Below, piece after piece: positions 17,822 to 26,130 of a DNA stretch of 64,000 bases. Both the position numbers and the translations under genes were made by a program. Within the stretch, counting starts at the first letter, position 1. Every line of letters begins with the position of its first letter. Source of the stretch: an uncultured Acetatifactor sp. (GTDB taxonomy: Bacteria > Bacillota > Clostridia > Lachnospirales > Lachnospiraceae); NCBI GenBank assembly GCA_934436435.1, contig CAKSAN010000017.1, positions 3,057-67,056 on the forward strand, in the 5' to 3' direction. The notes under the pieces are model-generated. The model saw nothing but the letters and a program-made list of their open reading frames with translations, did no database searches and was not told where the DNA came from.

Positions 17822-18658
17822 TTACACGGTCACGATCACGCCGCCGTCGTTGGCGTACATGCTGCTGACGCCGCGGGTGTCCATGATCAGGCATCCCTTG
17901 AACTCTGCCTTTTCCAGCAGAAGCTTCTTCATGGTCTCGGCACGCTCCGGCGCATTGCAGTGAGTGATCATCAGAATACGGCTTCGCGTGTTGCCTGCCT
18001 CTTCCAGAATGATTTCTGCCATTCTGCGGAGTGCTTTTTTCATTCCCACGCTCTGACCTCTCTGCACGATGTTCCCTTTATCCCCGGCCATGATCGGCTT
18101 GATGCTTAAAGTGGACGCCACCAGGGCTTTCACTCCGGTCAGTCTGCCGTTCTTGCGCAGGGTCTCCAGATTATCCAGCACAAAATAGGTATGCACATTA
18201 CTACGAAATACTTCGATCTGCTTCACAATCTCCTCAAAGGAAAGTCCCTGCTCCTCCAGTTCTACAAGCTTCTTCACGATCTGGGTCTCGCCGCAGCTGG
18301 CAGATTCGGAATCGATGACATGGATCTGCTTTCTTCCGTATTTTTCCCGATACAGATTCATTCCCAGCACCGCACTGTTGTAGCTTCCACTGAGATGGGA
18401 AGACAGGGTGATTACATACACATGTTCCGCATCCGTACGGTAAGCTTCCCGGAAACGCTCCGGGGAAGGGCATGCCGACTTGGGACATTTCGGATATTCT
18501 GCCACCTTTTTCAGAAATTCCGCCTGGTTGAAGTTCTCGTCGTCCTGAATCTGGTAATCTCCCACTTCCAGTCCCAAGGGAACGATCTCGAAACGGGGAT
18601 CCTGCAGGTATTCTTCCGGCAATTCACAACAGCTGTCTACTACGATTTTAAAACTCAT
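17822..18658 (-). CDS. DegV family fatty-acid-binding protein
   Basis: DegV (FakB-like) proteins hold a fatty acid for phosphorylation by a FakA kinase in the cytoplasm. The product (278 residues from the preferred ATG at 18658, which has GGAG upstream) begins SFKIVVDSCCELPEEYL, the usual DegV start; TLSSHLSGSYNSAVLG is the characteristic ligand-contact segment and the C-terminus carries HCNAPERAETM. No kinase gene is adjacent, so the partner must be elsewhere. It is a single-gene unit with its own promoter and terminator. Confidence 0.93.
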   Translation of the reverse strand: MSFKIVVDSCCELPEEYLQDPRFEIVPLGLEVGDYQIQDDENFNQAEFLKKVAEYPKCPKSACPSPERFREAYRTDAEHVYVITLSSHLSGSYNSAVLGMNLYREKYGRKQIHVIDSESASCGETQIVKKLVELEEQGLSFEEIVKQIEVFRSNVHTYFVLDNLETLRKNGRLTGVKALVASTLSIKPIMAGDKGNIVQRGQSVGMKKALRRMAEIILEEAGNTRSRILMITHCNAPERAETMKKLLLEKAEFKGCLIMDTRGVSSMYANDGGVIVTV

Positions 18659-18731
18659 ATCATTTATCTCCATATTATTGATCGTTTATTACTTTTTTTA
18701 AAACTATGCTATGTAGTTTTCAATACTACTT

Positions 18732-18760
18732 ATAATAGCACGAAATATTCCGTTCGTAAA
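18732..18760 (-). promoter_or_regulatory. Promoter of degV
   Basis: On the minus strand TTTACG (18760-18755) and TATTAT (18737-18732) are 17 bases apart, 74 bases before the degV ATG. The rest of the 258-base gap to the divergent DUF5721 gene is AT-rich with no other clear element. Confidence 0.6.
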
Positions 18761-18916
18761 GCCTTTCCACAAAATATTCATATTCCCTTTTCGACGGACT
18801 TCGTATATACTGTTTCTTATATCATATATATCATATACCGTTGTAAAGCGGAATTATCCTTCCGCCCGGAGAATCACATTTCGAAGGACACCGGTATTCC
18901 ACCCCAAGGAGTTCCC

Positions 18917-19411
18917 ATGATCGCATTACAGATTACATCCATGAAAAATTTTATGAATCATCTGCTGGTAGCGGATACTTTTGATCCCTTCCTGCTGGAA
19001 GAAGCCACCATCAGCACCGCCCTCACCGTGACGATCGACGGTCATATCAACAAGGACTTCTATCCCGCTGAAGAACGGGGCGAGGACTGTATCCCCTGGG
19101 ATCTGCAATCCTGGAACAAAATAAAAGGACTGTGCTTTGACCTCATCAAGGGAAAACACACTCCTTTGTATTTTAAATTCGTGCTTCATATGCAGCCCGA
19201 TAAGGCAGCTGCCATGCTCACAAAAGCGCAGGTCGATCCGGCCGTCATCCGGGCACTGGTACTGAACATCCGTTACGATGGGGAAAAAACAGTTCTCACC
19301 ACCGGGTGTGCTTATCAGATTTTCACCATGGATAAAAGCGCAGACACCGCATGGGACAAAGCTTTGAAAAAATATCTGGAAATGAAAGGAATTTCCTATG
19401 AGGAGCTCTGA
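18917..19411 (+). CDS. DUF5721 family protein
   Basis: The 164-residue product begins MIALQITSMKNFMNHLLVADTFDPFLLEEA, which I recognise as the DUF5721 pattern common in Lachnospiraceae; no function is known. It has no signal peptide or membrane segment and is probably cytoplasmic. The reading frame stays open upstream to 18191, but that part is antisense to degV. The ATG at 18917 is chosen because AAGGAG lies 5 bases before it. Its stop codon directly abuts the stop of the convergent spoVAE gene, with no base between. Confidence 0.85.
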   Translation: MIALQITSMKNFMNHLLVADTFDPFLLEEATISTALTVTIDGHINKDFYPAEERGEDCIPWDLQSWNKIKGLCFDLIKGKHTPLYFKFVLHMQPDKAAAMLTKAQVDPAVIRALVLNIRYDGEKTVLTTGCAYQIFTMDKSADTAWDKALKKYLEMKGISYEEL

Positions 19412-19771
19412 TCACTCCTTCATCTTCGGTTTACTGAGCAGACTTGCCAGATAGCCGAAGATCAGCGCTGCAGAGGTTCCCACGGCACCGGCCTTGAAGC
19501 CTCCGGCAAACAGACCTAAAAATCCCTGTTCCTGCACCGCTTCTTTCACGCCCTTCATTAATACATTTCCAAAACCAAGCAACGGTACGCTGGCACCCGC
19601 ACCGGCATAATCCTGAAAAGGTTCATACCAGCCCAGTGCACTGATCACCGCACCGGTAACCACCAGAAGTACCATGATACGTCCCGGCATCATCTTCGTC
19701 TTTTCCATTAAGATCTGCACCAGCGCGCAGATCAGACCGCCCACCCAGAAAGCATTGATATAATCCATCAT
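19412..19771 (-). CDS. spoVAE: Stage V sporulation protein AE (SpoVAE, SpoVAEb type)
   Basis: SpoVAE is an inner-membrane part of the SpoVA channel that moves Ca-dipicolinate into the forespore and out on germination. The 119-residue product has several membrane segments and the diagnostic YEPFQDYAGAGASVPLLGFG and NVLMKGVKEAV region. I prefer the ATG at 19771, 8 bases after GGAGG; an ORF start at 19822 would add an unrelated N-terminus. Its partner spoVAD lies about 2.5 kb upstream on the same strand instead of next to it, and spoVAC is not in the window. Confidence 0.93.
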   Translation of the reverse strand: MMDYINAFWVGGLICALVQILMEKTKMMPGRIMVLLVVTGAVISALGWYEPFQDYAGAGASVPLLGFGNVLMKGVKEAVQEQGFLGLFAGGFKAGAVGTSAALIFGYLASLLSKPKMKE

Positions 19772-19831
19772 CTGCATTTCCTCCTTACTATCTGTTAAGG
19801 ACAGTCTCTGCACTTTTTTCAATTTTATACG

Positions 19832-20764
19832 TTACGCGTTCTTTTTGCCAAAACGAAACCACTCCGAGGGAAGCTGTACCAGGATCACCGCCGCGAATAC
19901 GATGACACAGCCCGCAATCTGTCTGACCGTCAGGGTCTGGTCGGTGGTTAAAAATCCGATCTTATAAGCGATCCATCCGGAGATCGTTGCAATGACAGAT
20001 TCCAGACTCATGATCAGTGCCGCCACGGTAGGATTTAAGCCCTTCTGGCCGACAATCTGTAAGGTGTAGCCCACACCGCAGCTCAAAACTCCGGCGTATA
20101 GCAATGCACCCAGACCTTCCTGCAACTGTCCGAAAGTCGGCTGTCCCCAGATCAATGCTCCGGTACAACAGACCACGCCGCATACCGTGAACTGGATGCA
20201 GGATACCACAGCTCCGTCGATCCTTGCCGCATAATGGTCAATGGTCATGATCTGTATGGCAAAAGCAATGGCGCATAAAAATACCATGATGTCGCCCACT
20301 CCAAGGCGCAGGGACTCGGTCATGCAGAGCAGATACATTCCGACTGCCGCCATGACTGCTGCCGCCCAGACAACCGGTGCCACCTTTTTTTTCAAAAAGA
20401 TGCCGAACATGGGCACAAAAATGATGTACAGCGTTGTGATAAATCCTGCCTTGCCGACGCTGGTGTATTTGATACCGAACTGCTGTAACGTGCTGGCAAT
20501 CGTCAGGAAGATGCCGCACAAAAGTCCCGCTTTGATATTCAGTTTCCAGTCCAGCGGTGCAGCTTTGTCTCCCGCGATCTTCCGGCTGATCAAAATGTAC
20601 ACCAGAATACTGGCGGCGCCGATCAGGGAGCGGACCCCGTTAAAAGTAAACGGATGCATGTAATCCATGCCCTTGCTCTGGGAGACGAACGCCATACCCC
20701 AGATAGTGGCTGTCAGCAGCAGGATCAGACTGTTTCTCGTAGTTTTTGCTTTTGTATTTTCCAT
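19832..20764 (-). CDS. DMT superfamily (EamA) transporter
   Basis: The 310-residue product has ten hydrophobic segments arranged as two EamA repeats, each beginning with a segment like LTATIWGMAFVSQ (N-terminal half) and VLSCGVGYTLQIVGQ (C-terminal half). PTVAALIMSLESVIATISGW is the typical end of the second repeat. Such proteins are usually exporters or exchangers of amino acids or other small metabolites; the substrate cannot be told. It lies between spoVAE and shikimate kinase, about 60 bases from each. Confidence 0.9.
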   Translation of the reverse strand: MENTKAKTTRNSLILLLTATIWGMAFVSQSKGMDYMHPFTFNGVRSLIGAASILVYILISRKIAGDKAAPLDWKLNIKAGLLCGIFLTIASTLQQFGIKYTSVGKAGFITTLYIIFVPMFGIFLKKKVAPVVWAAAVMAAVGMYLLCMTESLRLGVGDIMVFLCAIAFAIQIMTIDHYAARIDGAVVSCIQFTVCGVVCCTGALIWGQPTFGQLQEGLGALLYAGVLSCGVGYTLQIVGQKGLNPTVAALIMSLESVIATISGWIAYKIGFLTTDQTLTVRQIAGCVIVFAAVILVQLPSEWFRFGKKNA

Positions 20765-20826
20765 AGTCGTTTTTTCCGTTTCTAATCATTTTTCGTTCAT
20801 TGTTGCATTCGGGATATGTAATCTTT

Positions 20827-21333
20827 TCAGGACTGCTTCTTGCATCCTTCCGCGATCTCCGCCACCACATCCCGCAGCATTTTTCCGCTGCAATCTATAA
20901 TAAGATCCGCATATTTTTCATACAAAGGGGTTCTCTCTTCGTACAGATCCTTCAGTGTCTGGCCGGGCTGCAGGGTCACACCTCTGGCGTTCAGATCTCC
21001 CAGCCGCTGTTCCACTTCTTCATAGGGAAGCTTCAGATACACCACGGTACTGATCTCCCTCAGATGCTGCATGCCCTCCGGCTCGTAGCAGGCGCTTCCG
21101 CCGGTGGCAATGATGCTGTTGTCCAGCTCCAGAGACGCATTCACGTCACTCTCGATCTGCCAGAAGCCTTCCACTCCGTATTCCGTGATCAGTTCATGCA
21201 ATAATTTTCCATGTCTTTCCTGAATCACCAGATCGGAATCCACAAAGTGTCTGCCCAGACGCTTCGCCAGAACCACACCTACCGTACTTTTTCCCGAACC
21301 CGGCATGCCGATCAGAGTAATATTATTTTTCAT
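20827..21333 (-). CDS. aroK: Shikimate kinase
   Basis: Phosphorylates shikimate at the 3-position in aromatic amino acid synthesis. The 168-residue length is typical. Walker A is GMPGSGKSTVG (residues 9-19), the shikimate-binding Asp is in FVDSD, GGSACYEPEG is the loop after strand three, and the C-terminal LKDLYEERTPLYEKYADLIID is typical of clostridial members. No other aro gene is adjacent. A few nucleoside kinases share this fold, so substrate is inferred. Confidence 0.88.
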   Translation of the reverse strand: MKNNITLIGMPGSGKSTVGVVLAKRLGRHFVDSDLVIQERHGKLLHELITEYGVEGFWQIESDVNASLELDNSIIATGGSACYEPEGMQHLREISTVVYLKLPYEEVEQRLGDLNARGVTLQPGQTLKDLYEERTPLYEKYADLIIDCSGKMLRDVVAEIAEGCKKQS

Positions 21334-21349
21334 AAGTTTCTCCCATAAA

Positions 21350-21375
21350 GAAAATCGTCGCCTGTAAGCGACGAT
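21350..21375 (-). terminator. Terminator of ridA
   Basis: ATCGTCGC (21354-21361) and GCGACGAT (21368-21375) form a perfect 8-bp stem with a 6-base loop, followed on the minus strand by TTTTC. It lies between the ridA stop and the shikimate kinase start. Confidence 0.8.
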
Positions 21376-21411
21376 CTTCCGTCTTGTTCTTCTTTCTTAT
21401 ACTAAACTTTA

Positions 21412-21786
21412 CTAAACTTCTGCAATCACTTCCACTTCGCACAGTACATTCTTGGGAAGGGTCTTGACTGCAACACAGCTTCTGGCAGGATTCTCGGTAA
21501 AATATTTTGCGTAAACCTGATTGAACGCTGCGAAGTCGCCCATATCTGCCAGGAAACAGGAGGTCTTGGCTACTCTGGTGTAGTCGGTGCCTGCTGCCTT
21601 TAACAGCTCGCCGATATTCTTCATTACCTGCTCTGCCTGCTCCTCGATGGTGGTTCCGTGGATCTCGCCGGTAGCGGGATCAATGGGAATCTGTCCGGAG
21701 GCGAAAAAGATATTGCCCAGTACGATGCCCTGGGAGTAAGGTCCGATAGCTGCGGGTGCTTTGTCTGTTGAAATCTTCTGTAACAT
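21412..21786 (-). CDS. ridA: RidA family reactive enamine/imine deaminase
   Basis: RidA hydrolyses reactive 2-aminoacrylate and related imines made by PLP enzymes. The product from ATG 21786 is 124 residues, the normal size; an ORF start at 21846 adds a non-conserved N-terminus. AIGPYSQGI, GQIPIDPATGEI, and the C-terminal RSCVAVKTLPKNVLCEVEVIA (the Arg in this stretch binds the substrate carboxylate) are all present. Confidence 0.95.
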   Translation of the reverse strand: MLQKISTDKAPAAIGPYSQGIVLGNIFFASGQIPIDPATGEIHGTTIEEQAEQVMKNIGELLKAAGTDYTRVAKTSCFLADMGDFAAFNQVYAKYFTENPARSCVAVKTLPKNVLCEVEVIAEV

Positions 21787-21877
21787 AATATTCTCCTCTT
21801 TCCTGTTATAATTTACGCCCTGAAAACACCTCCGCATCCGGCACATATTGAAATCCGATGCGGCATATCCATAGCGT

Positions 21878-22129
21878 TTACTTCGTCATATCTACCTCCG
21901 GCTCATCAAATTCCGCCGTCACGTAGAATCCTCTGGAATTCTCCACGATGTCCGCCACGACACCCTCCCGGTTCTTCAACCGGTAACGAAAAGGAATATT
22001 GGGGGACATGGCCAGGGACGGGTCTATGGTATAGTAATAGTTGCTGGGCAGAAGGCCCTCCGTTACCGTGATCTTCTGTCCGACCTCCAACAGTCCCGGT
22101 CGTTCCATCTTAAATTCTATCCTGCGCAT
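21878..22129 (-). CDS. Small conserved-looking protein of unknown function
   Basis: The 83-residue product starts MRRIEFKMERPGLLEVGQKITV and is mostly beta-strand-like with a central PSNYYYTIDPSLAM segment. It has no membrane segment, signal peptide or cysteine. I do not recognise a family. The frame is compact, has codon use like its neighbours and sits between spoVAD and ridA on the same strand, so it is probably real. A role cannot be assigned. Confidence 0.55.
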   Translation of the reverse strand: MRRIEFKMERPGLLEVGQKITVTEGLLPSNYYYTIDPSLAMSPNIPFRYRLKNREGVVADIVENSRGFYVTAEFDEPEVDMTK

Positions 22130-22222
22130 TTTGACTCACCAGCCATTCCCGGCATAATGTGTTTTCGCCGTTTGAGGTTTATTTTACCAGTAACTTACAG
22201 TGCTTGCAAGAGTGATTTATTT

Positions 22223-23242
22223 CTATTTTACAGGACTTTCCAGCACCACCGCATGTGCGATCCCCGGCACGCTTTTTCCTTCGTTGAAGCTGGTCTTACT
22301 GAGCAGGGCTCCGGTGGGGAGGAAGAGGACTTTTTTCCACTCGCCGGATTCCAGTTTCGGCAGGACGTAGGCTGCCAGGGTCACGGCGCTGCAGCCACAG
22401 CCGCTGCCGCCGGCGTGGGTGTCCTGGGCATTCGCGTCAAAGATCTCGATGCCGCAGTCCATGTGTCTGCCGGAGATGTCGATGTTTTGCTCCCGCAAAA
22501 GGTCGATCAGCACAGTCTGTCCCACGCTTCCGAGGTCCCCGGTGATAATCCGGTCATATTCTTCCGGTGTCACATGAAAATCTTCCATGTGGCGGACAAT
22601 GGTATCTGCGGCGGCCGGAGCCATGCAGGCTCCCATGTTCATGGAATCTTTTAAGCCGTAGTCTACGATCCTTCCGGGAGTCATGCCGGTGATATGGGCT
22701 CTGCACTTCTGATTCAGTCCCAGTGCAAAAGCTCCGCTTCCCGTCACGGTCCAGCTGGCGGACAGCGGTCTCTGATTTCCGTAGTCCAGCGGAAAACGGA
22801 ACTCCTTTTCCGCGCTGGCAAAATGGCTGGACGTCACACAGACCACATGATCCGCATAGCCCCCCGCCACAGTCATGGCTCCCAACGTCAGGGATTCCCC
22901 ACAGGTGGAGCAGGCACCGTAGACCCCGAACAGCGGAATGCTGTAAGCCGAAATGCCGAAGGAAGTGGCAATACACTGCCCCAACAGGTCTCCGGCGAAA
23001 AGATACGAGACATCCTCCGCTTTCCAACCGGCCTTTTCCATGGCCATGTAGACCGCATCTTTCTGGAGGTTGCTTTCCGCCTCCTCCCAGGTCTTACAGC
23101 CGAAGAGATCATCCTCTCCCACCATGTCGAACAGAGCCCCCAGCGGCCCTTCGCCCTCCTTTTTTCCCACGATACTGGCACCGGCGATCACGCACACGGG
23201 CTGTGCCAGACGGATACTGCTTCTTCCCACTCTCTGATTCAT
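22223..23242 (-). CDS. spoVAD: Stage V sporulation protein AD (SpoVAD)
   Basis: SpoVAD is the thiolase-like component of the SpoVA complex that binds dipicolinic acid in spores. The 339-residue product shows IAGASIVGKKEGEGPLG, the pseudo-active-site segment FGVYGACSTCGESL, and GSGCGCSAVTLAAYVLPKL near the C-terminus, all typical. The ATG at 23242 follows AAGGAG. It lies alone: the gene upstream is a MocR regulator and the one downstream a small orphan, whereas spoVAC-spoVAD-spoVAE are normally adjacent. Confidence 0.95.
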   Translation of the reverse strand: MNQRVGRSSIRLAQPVCVIAGASIVGKKEGEGPLGALFDMVGEDDLFGCKTWEEAESNLQKDAVYMAMEKAGWKAEDVSYLFAGDLLGQCIATSFGISAYSIPLFGVYGACSTCGESLTLGAMTVAGGYADHVVCVTSSHFASAEKEFRFPLDYGNQRPLSASWTVTGSGAFALGLNQKCRAHITGMTPGRIVDYGLKDSMNMGACMAPAAADTIVRHMEDFHVTPEEYDRIITGDLGSVGQTVLIDLLREQNIDISGRHMDCGIEIFDANAQDTHAGGSGCGCSAVTLAAYVLPKLESGEWKKVLFLPTGALLSKTSFNEGKSVPGIAHAVVLESPVK

Positions 23243-23325
23243 AATTTCTCCTTCCATGCAATAGCACTGCATTCTTTTTTGTCAGTGTTCCCGCATTCTG
23301 GAAAAATTATAAATTATAAAAAATC

Positions 23326-23382
23326 GTAACTATTCAGAACCCCATTCGCAGAGCGCAGTTTTTCATGGCTCTGAATAGTTAC
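23326..23382 (-). terminator. Terminator of the MocR gene; member of a dispersed hairpin family
   Basis: GTAACTATTCAGA (23326-23338) and TCTGAATAGTTAC (23370-23382) are perfect 13-base inverted arms around a 31-base loop that contains CGCAGAGCGCAG. The right arm lies inside the 3-prime end of the MocR gene. On the minus strand the hairpin is followed by GATTTTTTATAAT, a good terminator tail. Related hairpins are at 42947 and 43041. Confidence 0.75.
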
Positions 23383-24769
23383 AAAAAATCTCCTCCAGCG
23401 CCCCGATCACCTTTTGCAGCACCTCATCCTCCATATCGGAATAGTGAATGACCAGGATTCCCCGATATTTCTGGGCATCCGCAAAGCAGTACTCCGACAG
23501 GCAGTTCACGAAGATTCCCCGCTGTCTGGCCGCCCATTTGATCTCTACATCGCTAAGTTCTGTCCGCACATGCAGCAGAAAATGCGTCCCGGCGTCATCC
23601 TGATAGATCTGGCTGATCTGACTTAAAGACGACTCCCGAAACATCCGGCAGATCCGCTCCCGTTGTCCTCTGTAATCATTTAACAGCCTTCGGATATGGC
23701 GCTCAAAATAACCTTTTTCCAAAAATGCCGCCATGGCATACTGTTCAAATCCGGAGACCGTGCAGGAGTAAAAATTCATGGTGGAAATATAGCGTTCCAT
23801 CAGCTTCTCCGGCAGCACCATATACCCGATGCGCAAGGAGGGAACCATGGTCTTGGAAAAGGTGTTGATGTAGATAACTCTGTGGTTGCGGTCCATGGAC
23901 TGCATGGAAGGGATCGGTTTTCCCACCATGCGGAACTCACAGTCGAAATCATCCTCCACGATATAGCGCTCCGGCTCCTCCGCCGCCCAGCTTAACAGTT
24001 CCTGCCGCCTGCCCACCGGCATGACCAGTCCGATGGGAAAATGATGTTCCGGCGACACATGAGCCACCGTAATGCCCTTTTGATCCAGCTGTTCCACTTT
24101 CATTCCCTGACCGTCGATGTCCACATAGTCCCAGGCCACGCCACCCACGTCATACAATTTCGTGATCTTGCGATAGCCGGGATTCTCCACACCGAATTTT
24201 GCATTTTTTCCCAACAGCTGTAACAGGCGGCTGTAGAGATACTCCGTTCCCGCTCCCACGATGATATGATCCGGTGACACCTGCATGCCGCGATACCGGT
24301 ACAGATGCTCCGCAATGGCCACTCGCAATTTTTCCACCCCATTAAAAGGGACCGTCTTAAGCAGCGACGTATCGTAATCCGTCAGGGTCTGGCGCATGAT
24401 CTTCGCCCAGGTGGCAAAGGGGAACTTATCATATTGAATATTATTTGCTGTCAGATCCGCCAGATATTCTTCCTCCCGGAAACGGGTCACAAAGGAGGCA
24501 TAGGCCGGAGCGGATGCACTCTTCACTTCCAGCCGGTTGACAAAGTACCCCCTTTTTTCCTCCGACCGGATATATCCTTCCAGTAACAGCTGCTCGTAAG
24601 TATTTTCCACAGTCTTGACGCTGACCTGCAAGTGCTCGGCAAAGGCCCTCTTCGAGGGCAGCTTCTCCCCCGCTGCCAGACGGCCGCTCAAAATATCCGC
24701 TTTCATCGCTTCATATAAGTATTCATACATGGTTTTTCTGCCACGGGCAGTCAGGTCATAGGTCAGCAT
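23363..24769 (-). CDS. MocR-family (PdxR-like) transcriptional regulator
   Basis: MocR regulators join a GntR winged-helix domain to a PLP-binding aminotransferase-like domain. The 468-residue product has the wHTH in residues 10-75 ([17 protein letters not shown] is the recognition region) and the aminotransferase fold after about residue 110. [16 protein letters not shown] contains the PLP-binding lysine, and EDDFDCEFR is the conserved Asp region. It is transcribed divergently from the SDR/NTF2-like pair with a 104-base gap, so that pair is the likely target. Effector unknown. Confidence 0.93.
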   Translation of the reverse strand: MLTYDLTARGRKTMYEYLYEAMKADILSGRLAAGEKLPSKRAFAEHLQVSVKTVENTYEQLLLEGYIRSEEKRGYFVNRLEVKSASAPAYASFVTRFREEEYLADLTANNIQYDKFPFATWAKIMRQTLTDYDTSLLKTVPFNGVEKLRVAIAEHLYRYRGMQVSPDHIIVGAGTEYLYSRLLQLLGKNAKFGVENPGYRKITKLYDVGGVAWDYVDIDGQGMKVEQLDQKGITVAHVSPEHHFPIGLVMPVGRRQELLSWAAEEPERYIVEDDFDCEFRMVGKPIPSMQSMDRNHRVIYINTFSKTMVPSLRIGYMVLPEKLMERYISTMNFYSCTVSGFEQYAMAAFLEKGYFERHIRRLLNDYRGQRERICRMFRESSLSQISQIYQDDAGTHFLLHVRTELSDVEIKWAARQRGIFVNCLSEYCFADAQKYRGILVIHYSDMEDEVLQKVIGALEEIFCNYSEP

Positions 24770-24873
24770 CTGGTATCCTCATTTATTCTCATTTTGGTTA
24801 TTTAAAAGATGTCAGATTTTATTATAATGAACTCATCAGTAAAACACAAGACCGAAAACAAGGAGGATTTAAC

Positions 24874-25662
24874 ATGGGCGTATATGCAATCACCGGCGCA
24901 TCCAGCGGAATCGGCGCCAAGACAAAAGAACTGTTACTTCAAAAAGGACACGAAGTCATCAATATCGATCTGAAAGACGGTGACATCTGTGTGAACCTGG
25001 CTACTCCGGAAGGAAGACAGGCCGCTGTAGACAAGCTGCACGAGCTGCATCCCGAAGGTCTGGACGGCATGATCTGTAATGCCGGTGTCTCCGGTGCCTG
25101 CGGCAATCTGGAACTGATCATTTCCCTGAACTATTTCGGAACCGTAGCCATTGCAAAGGGCGTCTATGACCTCCTTAAGAAAAAACACGGCAGCTGCGTA
25201 GTCACCGTATCCAACACCATTTCCCAGGGTGCCGGACGTAAGGATATCGTAGATTTGCTGAATAATATCGGCGACGAAAAGAGGGTGTTAAGTCTGGTAT
25301 CCTCCATGGATTCCACCAACCTTTCCGTAGGCAACAGCCTCTATGTCTCCACCAAGTATGCCCTGGCCAGATGGGTCCGCAGAGTCTCTGCTACCTGGGC
25401 AGCCAATGGCGTCCGCATCAATGCGGTAGCTCCCGGCAATGTACATACTGCCATGACCGCCACCATGAGCACCACCGCAAAAATGGCACTGAATGCCCTC
25501 CCCATTCCCACCAAGTACGGTCAGGAATGTCTGATGGCTCCCGAAGAGATCGCTGAGGTCATGGTATTCCTGGCTTCCGATTCCGCCAGAGGTGTCAACG
25601 GCAACATCATGTTCGTAGACGGCGGTACTGACGCACTTTTAAATTCTGAAAAGGTATATTAA
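24874..25662 (+). CDS. SDR family oxidoreductase, 3-alpha-HSD/carbonyl reductase-like
   Basis: NAD(P)-dependent oxidoreductase of 262 residues. GASSGIG (residues 8-14) binds the cofactor, an Asp follows strand two (INIDLKD), CNAG is the NNAG variant, Ser is in VVTVSNT and the catalytic pair is YVSTK. Between the catalytic Ser and Tyr there is an extra stretch of about 30 residues. I recall a similar insertion and similar N-terminus in Comamonas 3-alpha-hydroxysteroid dehydrogenase/carbonyl reductase, so a cyclic or steroid-like carbonyl is a reasonable but unproven substrate. AAGGAGG precedes the ATG. It is followed 13 bases later by an NTF2-like gene. Confidence 0.9.
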   Translation: MGVYAITGASSGIGAKTKELLLQKGHEVINIDLKDGDICVNLATPEGRQAAVDKLHELHPEGLDGMICNAGVSGACGNLELIISLNYFGTVAIAKGVYDLLKKKHGSCVVTVSNTISQGAGRKDIVDLLNNIGDEKRVLSLVSSMDSTNLSVGNSLYVSTKYALARWVRRVSATWAANGVRINAVAPGNVHTAMTATMSTTAKMALNALPIPTKYGQECLMAPEEIAEVMVFLASDSARGVNGNIMFVDGGTDALLNSEKVY

Positions 25663-25675
25663 GGAGGAACACGCT

Positions 25676-26008
25676 ATGAAACCCATTGAAAAATATGTAG
25701 AAGCTATGGAAAATAAAGATTTTGCCGGACTTGCAGAGTTGTTCACTCCCGACGGCATTCTGTGTGACTATTGCACCACCTCCGCTTCCCAGCAGGAGTA
25801 TCACATCTACGGTAAGGAAGCCATCAACATGTTCTTCCGTAACAAATTTGGCTTCCGCCGCTACTCCATTCTGGATGCCGAGGTTGTAAACGAAGAGCAG
25901 GCCGAGTTCATTGCCAATTTCGGCGGCTACAACATCATGGCCATCGCCACGGTTCGTGAGACCGATGAAAACGGTCTGATCCAGAGACTTACCGTAAGAC
26001 CGAAATAA
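25676..26008 (+). CDS. NTF2-like (SnoaL/nuclear transport factor 2 family) protein
   Basis: The 110-residue product has the cone-shaped NTF2 fold pattern: an N-terminal helix pair (IEKYVEAMENKDFAGLAELFTPDG), a conserved acidic/aromatic patch (DGILCDY) and a run of strands ending ETDENGLIQRLTVRPK. Members include isomerases, dehydratases such as BaiE, and binding proteins. It is co-transcribed with the SDR gene (GGAGG in the 13-base gap). The pairing suggests sequential steps on one small molecule. Exact chemistry cannot be read from the sequence. Confidence 0.8.
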   Translation: MKPIEKYVEAMENKDFAGLAELFTPDGILCDYCTTSASQQEYHIYGKEAINMFFRNKFGFRRYSILDAEVVNEEQAEFIANFGGYNIMAIATVRETDENGLIQRLTVRPK

Positions 26009-26055
26009 ATCTGCCGATCCCTTATACTTTTCTCTAAAATAGAATCTTACGCGAA

Positions 26056-26083
26056 AGAAGCTGCACCTCCGGGTACAGCTTCT
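26056..26083. terminator. Hairpin terminator after the SDR/NTF2 pair
   Basis: AGAAGCTG (26056-26063) and CAGCTTCT (26076-26083) form a perfect 8-bp stem with a 12-base loop, between the NTF2-like stop and the convergent SH3 gene. T-rich sequence follows on both sides, so it may serve both genes. Confidence 0.6.
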
Positions 26084-26130
26084 CTGCTTTCTATAGATTA
26101 TTTCAGATTATTTCGAAAACTATTGCGCTA

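Noticed and set aside
18191-18916. Upstream extension of the DUF5721 frame
   Set aside because: It is antisense to degV; the ATG at 18917 with AAGGAG fits the family start.
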